From Anastrepha obliqua (lineage: Eukaryota > Arthropoda > Insecta > Diptera > Tephritidae), in NCBI RefSeq assembly GCF_027943255.1, contig NC_072896.1:68466501-68530500 (forward strand): a stretch of DNA of 64,000 nucleotides. The letters are read 5' to 3'. The position numbers were made by a program, and so were the translations under genes. The notes beneath the pieces are model-generated. The model ran no database searches. It was not told the DNA's origin and saw only the letters and a program-made list of their open reading frames with translations. Every line of letters begins with the position of its first letter. The stretch's first letter is position 1. Shown in pieces: positions 55,920 through 64,000 of the stretch.

Positions 55920-56480
55920 ATCTATAACGTGACTAATTCCAGGTCAAGAGCGGTCATGTAATGTAACTTCTCAAATTTGTCTTTCAGAACTTGGTTTTCA
56001 TGTGTACTAAAGTGTCTATCACAAAGTGGTGGACTAGAGAGGTTGTGCTTGTTCTCGCTTGGGTTTATCTGAGAGAAGCTCACACCTTGAGAAGTACTGA
56101 AGGCTGAAAAGATGGAAATTTGTGATGATCTGGGATACCAACGGCCTCCACAGCTTGTGGGACAGTTTCGATAAAAACTTTAGAGGTGGATCATTTCTTG
56201 AAAATAATGTAAAGGACAAATGGAATATTCTCAACCGGGGTAATACATCGACTTTTATCAACACTATAAGGGCAAGATCTTAGACCAGCCCATTTGAAAG
56301 ACTAGTGTGCCGGTCTTTACTTCTGGCTGGAATACCTCTAATTAGGTATTTACGCCGAATCATCGATATTGAAGACTTGATACAGCAGCTTAGAAAGAGA
56401 TTATCCAAGTTTAACCGGGAACGCTTCCGGCACCGTAAATAGATTCCGGCACTGTAAACTCTAGATGAGGATATATATGT
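55920..56480 (+). pseudogene. LINE endonuclease fragment, strongly decayed
   Basis: The + strand reads IWDTNGLHSLWDSFDKNFRG ... ILNRGNTSTFINTIRARS, equivalent to the CDANAHHxxWGS and ILNRGNxPTF blocks of I/R1-like LINE endonucleases, with a stop in frame. Flanking regions cannot be followed. Confidence 0.55.
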
Positions 56481-57139
56481 TTAGGGTGTACTCAGAACTG
56501 TCTTTAAAGAGGGTTGCCAAGTGAGAAAAATTTCCGGTAGAAAACTAAAAAGCCTTCCAATAGGGCAAGGCAAAAGGGCGCTTGGACTACTAACAAGACC
56601 CACCTAAAATCGATTATTTCAGTCCAGGAGAAGAATATGCCTATCGCTAGAAGTCTTTCGCCTTCACTAGATCATCAAGTTGAAGCACTCGAACGCCGGA
56701 AGAAATCAATATCTTCAATACCCGTGTAACAAATCATAGACTCATATACCTTGCAGAAATACTAATGTGCCCGTACAAAATGTGGAGCATGGCACGGTCC
56801 AAATTACTAAATATTATAATTGCAATAAAATACTCGTAATGACCTAAGCGGAAAATTTGAGGTGAAGAGTAAAAAAATCTGTTGTAAAGAGTACAAAAGA
56901 TCTGCTTAGGAGGCAGTGGGTGTAATCTCTTTCATAATATAATCAGCGTTGCTGTTTGGCTACCATTGTAGTCAGGCTGCTACATTCATTATGAAAATCT
57001 ATATGTTGGATCAAGTTGATGCTGGGCTATACTCGTATATATTTTTATAGCGGTGCAACACTTAAAGCTATCATATGCTGATAAATAACTTAGTATCGTG
57101 TGCAAATAGTAACAAGAAATACGTTTTTTTCATCTTCCC

Positions 57140-57720
57140 TTCCTCTGCTACCAACAGATGGTACCGCATCGAATACTATCAGAACCGTTCGGACGACATG
57201 ACCCAGTCAACGTAGCCGCTGGATCTTTATTCATCGCACTATGTCTATGTCATCGTAAAGTTCATACAGCTCATTGTTTCATCGCCTGCGATACTCGCCA
57301 AGGTCCAAAAATCTTCCGCAGAATCTTTCTCTCAAACGCTCCAAGAGACACTTCATTGGCCGTTGTCATCGCCCAAGCTTCTGCGCCATTTGATAGGTCG
57401 CGCATGATGCGAGACTTATAAAGTGTTAGTTTTGCTCATCGATAGCCTACTTAGCTCAAAATAGCACTTGCTGATACGAGAGAGTTAATGCAAGTTCCTA
57501 AATAAACGATAAAATAAAATTTGTTTGATGACAGGAGGTATTTCGTCTTGCCCTCGTGCACGATCAGACCACTTCCCTTTGTTTCATTATCCATCCTAGA
57601 AAAGGAAGAACTAAATGCGCGGTATTTAAGGCCGATGATGGCCGGCTTTCGGTACACGCCAGGAATTATCCGCTTTCGTAATAAATAACGGTAATGCTTA
57701 GCAGCAAGAATAATAAGCAA
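57140..57720 (-). pseudogene. RTE-type LINE reverse transcriptase C-terminal fragment
   Basis: The minus strand 57451-57720 has SRMDNETKGSGLIVHEGKTKY and YLGTCINS, the palm/thumb part of the RTE-type polyprotein. 57140-57440 then has RMMRDLSNGAEAWAM-like and FERKILRKIFGPWRV and, out of frame, the RxNDELYEL/RWLGH tail seen at 25620-25922. Confidence 0.75.
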
Positions 57721-58115
57721 TCAGCGTAGAGTTTGGCCATCAAGCTCAACGTTATATTTAGTTAAATAAATTCTCGATAGCACATCACTAAGCCTCAAGG
57801 TATGTATTCAGGAAAATTCAAACATTTAGAGAGTCGCAAGAAAAGCGGAGAGCTAGTTGTTTCGCTTTATAAGGGTTTTTCTATATGTATAATATATAAT
57901 ATATTTCTATATATAATATAAAGACGAGTCATTTCGCCATGGAGTAGTGAAAATGCATTTTAATTTTATACTTTGTTCAGATGTAAGTCTTTGCATTGTT
58001 AGTTGCCGGAGAATAATAAACAGATTTTTTAAAAAACTTAGCTAAATATAGTATGTACATAAGTTAGTTACCACCTCCTCGTTGTGAATGAAGGTCTTTT
58101 ACATTCTTTACCATA

Positions 58116-59046
58116 TACAGCTTCTGCTCAAATATGAACGAGACGTTATCAATAAAACGGTCCGCGGATGACATATGGCAAAAATAAATTTTTTGTTTTT
58201 TGGTAGGACTGTCATAAGCAAATTTCAGCGTGATATGTCACATAGTTTGTTTTCTGTGCTACTGTAAACAAGTCAAGCTCGAGTGTGTTCTTCGAATTCT
58301 CTTTTATGACTTCAATTGTCTCAAAATGTTTTCCACGGAGCGGCAACTTGAGCTATGGAAGCAGGAAAAAGTCACATAGAGCCATATCAGGCGAATACGG
58401 CGCTTGCGGAACGATATTAACATTATTTTTGTTCAAATAATCCCGAACAAGACGTGATGTGTGAGCTGGTGCATTATCGTGATGCAAGAACCATGACTTG
58501 TTGTCCCACAATTCCTTCCTTTTAAGACGAATGTTCTCGCGCAAACGCTTTAAAACGTCTAAGTAATATTCAGCGTTAACAGATTTTACGATTTGTGCGA
58601 TTTTCAAGCATAATTTCCTTTACTTTTCCGATGTTTTCGTCGTTTACTGATGTTGCTGGACGACGTTCATGAGGCAAGTTTTCAACCGATGTACGGCCCT
58701 CTTTGAACGATTTGTACCACTGGAAAACACGTGCACGCGATAGAGCAGAGCCCCCATAGGTTGTCTGCAACATTTTTAAGGCGTCTGAAGCCGAAATTTT
58801 GTTGGAATGACAAAATTTCAAACAGATTCTTTGTTCAACTTGAATTTCCTTCGTTAAATTCGAAGAACACACTCGAGGTTGACTTGTTTACAGTAGCACA
58901 GAAAACAAACTATGTGACATATCACACTGAAATTTGACATGTAAGCTTATAACAGTCCTACCATCCAACAAAAAATTTATTTTTGCCATATGTCATCCGC
59001 GGACCGTTTTATTGATAACGCCTCGTTCATATTTGGGTAGAAGGTA
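58116..59046 (-). mobile_element. mariner with about 180-bp inverted ends, internally deleted
   Basis: TA-flanked, 931 bp. Left 58118-58298 and right 58859-59044 are inverted repeats of about 180 bp with few differences; both contain AAATATGAACGAG and CGTTATCAATAAAACGGTCC. The minus strand encodes 58576-58872 (HTH part: EQRICLKFCHSNKISASDAL, RVFQWYKSFKEGR) and 58353-58607 (HHDNAPAHTSRLVRDYL, APYSPDMALCDFFLLP), so the second and third Asp are present. The segment with the first Asp is deleted. Confidence 0.85.
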
Positions 59047-60638
59047 CATATACACATATCCGCGTCGCGTAGAGCTGCTTTAAAAATAATGAAGTGTAAG
59101 TTCAAAGCATGTGTAAACTTTCTGGTATTCTAATGGTAAATTTTTTTCATTAAAAAAAACACATTTAAATTAGTCGAATTTTTCGCCTCCAAACGAGCGT
59201 ATAATATTTTCAGACCGATAACAATAATTTCTTTTTACAAAATTCCTGCCTAACAAAATCAAATTAACACCATTTACGCTTTAATTCGCGATAACACTTG
59301 GCTGGAGTGATTTGCAATTTGCGTGCTTATAAATTTAATAAATTGGCAGCTAATTTTAACATTTTATTGCTAATTCATGTGAAAGAAACACAAAGTTTAT
59401 TTATGTACATATATGCATACAATGAGCAGAAGAAATAAAAAACGAATTCAGCAATTCATACAGTTCTGCAATCCCCAGACCACTGAAAGTCGGTTTTACT
59501 CAATGCTATGGCAACATAAATTCTGCATACCCTCATTTGTCTCCATCCTGCGCCAAAAATAGGAATCTTAAGTCAACGGCATGCAATGATCTGCAAAAAT
59601 AAGCGCCTTTTTGACTTTTTAAGGAAGCAAGGAAGTGGGAAAAGAGACGGAAAGGAAAAAGAAATAATAAAGCCAACAACGACCAACGACAATTTAGCTG
59701 ACTTTCAGTTTTGATATACATTTTTTCTGGCATAAGCTTACCTTTTTGTTATTGTTACATATTTTTATTTTTTGCTTTTTTAATCTTTCTTATTGTACAA
59801 ACGTTCTTCCTTTCGGAAGCTGTTAAACATGTTTAAATATAAGTAGAAGCGTAGAAAACGCAATCTGGCGTTCAAATTGCTTTTCAATTCAAGTTTTTAT
59901 TCTGTGCAAAGTTTTCTATATTTTTCTAGCTTTTTCAATTTCTCACACACTTCCTCAGCTGGCCAATTACCTTAACGATTACGAACGATTAAGTGAATTT
60001 CTACCACCCGCTATTGCAGTTGCTTCCTTCCTTGATGTTTCCTTGCGGCATGCGTATGTGTGCGTGAGAATGTTATGCGACAGTAAATCAAGCAGAGCCA
60101 ACGGAGCGAATGAGCGACTTAGAACTCTTTTTTTTTTGAAGCGATTAGGAATTTGTATTAGGGTTTTTATTTTCCTGCAATTACTCAACCAATAAATCCA
60201 GAGTTTGCACGAACACACGTACGCACATACACGCATTTATACGTAGATGGTAATTATTGCACTTCAGTGAGTGAGTTTGAGTAGGTAAGGTTATAATGGA
60301 CGGGCTCGGAGGGAGGGAGAGTAAATGTTATTTAGAAGTGGAATCAGGAAATCGTGGAATCATGAAATTGAAAATCCTTCGCTCCATAAGTAATTAAATA
60401 CTAGAGGAAAGAGAGTTACAGACTATTTAAGTGAGTAATTCAATAAAATGCTTTAATAAAATATAACTATAGACAAAATTATGCTTCTGAAGTGCAGCTT
60501 CTTTGCATTGTTTTTGCAATTGTTTGTATTTTGCAAAGAAAGACATTACAGATTAACTCACAAAATATTTTATTACCATTAAATTCGTTTAAATTTGGAC
60601 TAGCCAAGGTCTTTAAAAGAAAATTAATACATCCCTAA
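59047..60638. other. Intergenic, nothing recognised
   Basis: AT-rich sequence with no exon-like conservation or element ends noticed. Confidence 0.45.
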
Positions 60639-62840
60639 CCCTTTCGACCCCAACGTTGTCTGTGAGCAACTTCGACAGTTTAACAGCTTACGGAAAGCGT
60701 TCGTTTTGTTTTTGTCTGTTCGTTATAAATTATAGCGGTGCTTTCATGTATCTACACAAAATATGACCAAAAAAATATCATTTGTAAATAGATCATTTAG
60801 CGAAGTTATGTTGAATAAAAGGCAAGTGCAGCACAGAAAATATTGTTGTGAAATTCAAAAGAGTTTTCAAAGTGAGTGATTAACTTTGATAATAATGAAA
60901 AAATTTAAAAAGTTTATATGCGATGTTTTTAGCAAGGATTTAACTTTACGAAAGTGAATTTAAATTTGATTAGTTAAAAATATTAACCAGGTGAGTAATT
61001 TTCAAAGTTGCAATGTTGCTTGTGGCTAACCTTGGACCATTGTGGTAATAAATATTTGTGTACTTAGTTATAAGACCGAAAGAGAAAGGATTGTCAGATG
61101 ACGATATTGAGCGGATTGTTAACTTTGATTAAAATGCCTCTTCTGACGACGAAAAAGATGACGAGATGGATGACATTTCTGCACTGCTAGAGAAGAATTG
61201 GGAAGGGCTCGTGCAAAGAGGGGAACTGTAGAGATTGACTTTCTCGAAAATATGATTGCAGAAGAATGTGAGCCGAAATCTTGCGTGGCTGATAATTGCT
61301 TTGGAAAAGATGACCCCAAGACACTAAAGTAGAGAAAAAGGCCATTTGTAATGTCGGAGAATAGTTGGGAAGAAAACACTTTGAAGGTCGACGATGTGAT
61401 GAGGCCTGTAGAATATTTCTGCACCTTTTTTAATAGCCAAGTTTTTGATTTGATTACACAACAAACATATTTGTATGCGCTGCAAGAACACGGCATTAAG
61501 TTCAAATGCACTGTTGAAAATATTAAACGCTATATTGGTATTTTGATGTAAACACATGGGTGTTTTAAAATTGCCTCAACTCAAAATGGCATGGTCAAAA
61601 GATTTCAACGATAACTCTAAACAATCCGAAAAAGGCGATTTGAACCATGATAGACAGTCTCAAAGAAAATTTTGGAAAGCTACCCCAGGAAAAACATCAG
61701 AGCATTGATGAACAAATCATTGCGTTCAAAGCTATACATTCATAAATGTATTGTAATAACGAACATTTTAGTTAAAATTTTTACAGATCGATCGTCATTT
61801 AAACAATATAACCCTGCTAAGCCTCATAAATGGGGACTGAAAATGTTTACGCGTGCTGGAACCTCTGGATTAGTGTACGACTTTACATTGTTTGTTGGTG
61901 AAGGTACCTGTCCTGCTTATGGATGGGCCTATCTTCGGATATAGTTTTATATTTGGCAAAAGGTCATCCTAAGGACAAACATTTTAAGATTTATTTTGAT
62001 AATTGGTTTACGTCAGTAAGCCTTCTGATCTCGTTGAAAGAAATGGGCATATTTGCAATAGGAACTGTACGTAAAAACCGCATAACCGCAGAAGCAAATG
62101 CCAGCTACTTTCAGATGCTGTGTTAAAAAAGCGTGGAAGGGGATCTTTCGATATGAAATGTGAAATCAACAATAATATTGTATGCGTCAAGTGGTTTGAC
62201 AGTAAGCCAGTTCAACTTATATCCTCGTGTGAAAGCATTGAACCTGTTGGTATATGCAAACGTTTGAATCCAAAGGAAAAAGCTTATATTGATGTTGCAA
62301 GACCTGCGATTGTTGCTTCTTACAATAAGGGTATGGGAGGAGTAGATTTGGCTGAGATGCTCATGGAGCTCTACAAGGTCAACCACCGTTGGTACATAAG
62401 AATCTTTTATTGGTGCCTCGGAACATCCGTTACAAACGCATGGCTATTGTATAGAAAGCATTTAAACTTGATAAAACAGAGGCAGAAGCATATTCCTCTA
62501 AGAGAATTTCAACTAGAAATTGCTCAGGAGTTGCTTACTGCCACTACTTCGCTCGAAAAAAGGAAAGACCGACCATCGAATGTTGAAAGAGCTAGCTCGA
62601 TAGTACCCCCGGGCTCCTCATCAATCAGCGTGTCTTCGCAACAGTCGAAATAGTACAGGTACCAACCGAATCCTTCAGTCTCACAGCGTTACAATAAAAT
62701 GGAGCATTGGGTAGTCTTTAGTGAAAAGGGACGTTGCAGATTGTGGAAGACAGGAACCCCAATGTTCAAATGCCTTCAATGCAAAGTCCACCTTTGATGT
62801 AATAACAATAGAAACCGTTTTTTGTCTTATCATACCTAAT
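60639..62840 (+). mobile_element. piggyBac-like element B (PGBD type), decayed
   Basis: Begins CCCTTTCGACCCC after CTAA (one base from the canonical TTAA target). The transposase is spread over frames 61080-62839. The right terminal repeat was not identified. The protein is clearly different from relic A at 54520. Confidence 0.7.
61080..62839 (+). pseudogene. piggyBac-like transposase relic B
   Basis: N-terminus LSDDDIERIVNF and an acidic stretch. 61351-61551 has VMRPVEYFCTFFNSQVFDLI, QTYLYALQ and NIKRYIGIL. 61672-61944 has KQYNPAKPHKWGLKMFTRAG. 61923-62126 has FKIYFDNWFTSVSLLISLKE and FAIGTVRKNR. 62120-62653 has CVKWFDSKPVQLISS, YNKGMGGVDLAEMLMELY and WYIRIFYWCLG. After TAG at 62651 the same frame continues with HWVVFSEKGRCRL and MFKCLQCKVHL, the C-terminal zinc-binding tail, interrupted by one TGA and ending at 62837-62839. 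At least four frameshifts or stops disable it. Confidence 0.85.
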
Positions 62841-62971
62841 TTTTTAGGCAAGGTATATGGACATTCAATTGCGTAATAATCAAAATTAAGTAGGTGTTTC
62901 GCAGTGGTGCTACCAGTGTGTATATAAACTCCTACTCTTGCTAGACGCAGAATGCAACGATTTAAGCACAT

Positions 62972-63660
62972 GAAATTGAAATTTGAAAAGGTCGAGCCAA
63001 GGAGCATCAGGATATTTGGTGGCTCCTAAATCACTCAGGCTAAAGAGCCCATTGTATTTAAAGCTCTGGAAAGGGGGTAGATATTCAGGAGGAAAGGAGA
63101 AAAGTATCAGAGAAATTGATAGGAAAGAATAGAGACAGAGATAGAGATAGTTAGTCCTGTGAGAATTTTCCAGATTCTTTGGCAAATTTGCAAATATCCT
63201 CCAGTTTTAGAGAACGAATATTACCCATTCTCATGACATCGGAACCCAATACTCGTAGCCGTGCTCTAGCAAAGGCAGGACACTCACAGAGAAAGTGCTC
63301 AGTGCTATCCGCCTCCTAAAAGCATGACAGGCATACCGGGTCCTCGATGATTCCAATGGTGGTCATATGCTGACCCCATGGGTGGTGTCCTGTAATGATG
63401 CCGACCATCAACCGAATGTCTTTCCTTCTAAGTTTTAGTAGAAAGTTTGACAGTTTTCTGTTCGGACTTGTCACAAAACACTTTGCAGTTCTGCAGCGTT
63501 CTAGACCGGACCATCGTTCCTTATGTAGATTGCCTACATAATCGCTGATCCAATTCTTGATTCCGGCGGAACTGATTCCGATTATTGGCTCTGATCCCTG
63601 TGGGGGCACCGCTGATCCACAGTTGGCCAATTCGTTGGCGATTTCGTTTCCTTGAACACC
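62972..63660 (-). mobile_element. 5'-truncated second copy of the 7-11 kb LINE
   Basis: Nearly identical to 7230-7910 (3' UTR and end of ORF2). Over 104 aligned codons about 8 residues differ. GATTTAAGCACAT (62959-62971) and GATTAAAGCACAT (63661-63673) form a 13-bp target duplication with one mismatch. Minus-strand coding 63316-63630 covers the region after the RNase H domain. An in-frame stop removes the CEEADST segment. Confidence 0.9.
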
Positions 63661-63673
63661 GATTAAAGCACAT

Positions 63674-64000
63674 ACTTAACTAAGAATCTTGACATCAACC
63701 GCCTTTCAGATGATACTAAATTCCGAAAGCGCTCAAAATTTTGGAACTAACGTCTAATAATTTGCTTTAACTGTATCAATTAAAGCAGCGGTTGCAAACG
63801 TAAGATTCGGTGAGGATTATTGAAATCTATTTTTTTCGAACTGCTCAGGATAATCAATGTATTCACAAACTAGGCAAAAAAAAAAAGATCAGCTACTGAA
63901 AATTTCTTCGTTTTAATGATTAAAGTTTGTTTATTAGTTGACAGCAAACAGCATAAATGGAAGTAGATCGGAGAAATTAAGAGGTCGAAGTGCAAAAAAA
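63674..64000. other. Window end, nothing recognised
   Basis: AT-rich with an A-run at 63880 and at the last bases. No feature seen. Confidence 0.4.

Noticed and set aside
1..64000. CRISPR arrays, bacterial operons or prophage as the hidden system
   Set aside because: Spliced insect genes, SINEs and eukaryotic transposons throughout. No prokaryotic gene or spaced-repeat array seen.

Overview
This is nuclear DNA of a higher (schizophoran) fly. It is AT-rich, its genes carry GT-AG introns, and transposable elements fill most of it. Three protein-coding genes are recognisable, all with clear Drosophila counterparts: Pgant5 (+ strand, exons between 1244 and 27806), RpL37A/eL43 (- strand, 39985-40550) and the DUF89 phosphatase gene CG5828 (+ strand, 45475-46614). 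RpL37A and CG5828 carry consecutive Drosophila CG numbers (CG5827, CG5828), and from memory Pgant5 lies in the same part of arm 2L, so the block looks like conserved microsynteny. The large introns and the abundant SINE, mariner and LINE copies fit an acalyptrate with a bigger genome than Drosophila, for example a tephritid; the species cannot be fixed from the sequence.

1-28370: Pgant5, a polypeptide GalNAc-transferase of the GALNT1/13 type. Nine coding positions are present and the first coding exon(s), with the signal anchor, lie upstream. One position is filled by either of two homologous 181-nt exons, 6a (5112-5292) and 6b (18420-18600), 13 kb apart. Both encode the end of the catalytic domain including the catalytic loop. 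Skipping both or including both breaks the frame, so they should be mutually exclusive. The 13-kb intron between them holds a nest of elements: a RNase-H-bearing LINE inside a pogo-like DNA transposon, a mariner with a second Tc1/mariner element inside it, MITEs, a 165-bp inverted-repeat element and two SINEs. Later introns hold a mariner, an RTE-type LINE and LINE fragments.

28.4-40 kb: intergenic, with a SINE, a Harbinger-like MITE with TAA target duplications, remnants of a two-gene PIF/Harbinger element, a tiny poly(A) retroposon with a 16-bp target duplication, a mariner fragment and a broken Hermes-like hAT transposase. RpL37A follows (92 codons, three exons, ATG alone at the end of exon 1).

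40.6-45.4 kb: the divergent gap between RpL37A and CG5828 holds SINEs, a DD37D mariner relic and a 760-bp array of the 5-bp unit TAACA. CG5828 is a single-exon 379-codon gene.

46.7-64 kb: a repeat graveyard with a nearly intact Tc1-like element (IR/DR ends, two premature stops), a Tc1 relic split by a LINE with a 13-bp target duplication, RTE and other LINE pieces, two unrelated piggyBac-type transposase relics, a mariner with about 180-bp terminal repeats, and a second, very similar, truncated copy of the 7-11 kb LINE.

The most notable items are the paired exons of Pgant5 and a tRNA-derived SINE family (at least seven copies, two with clear target duplications).
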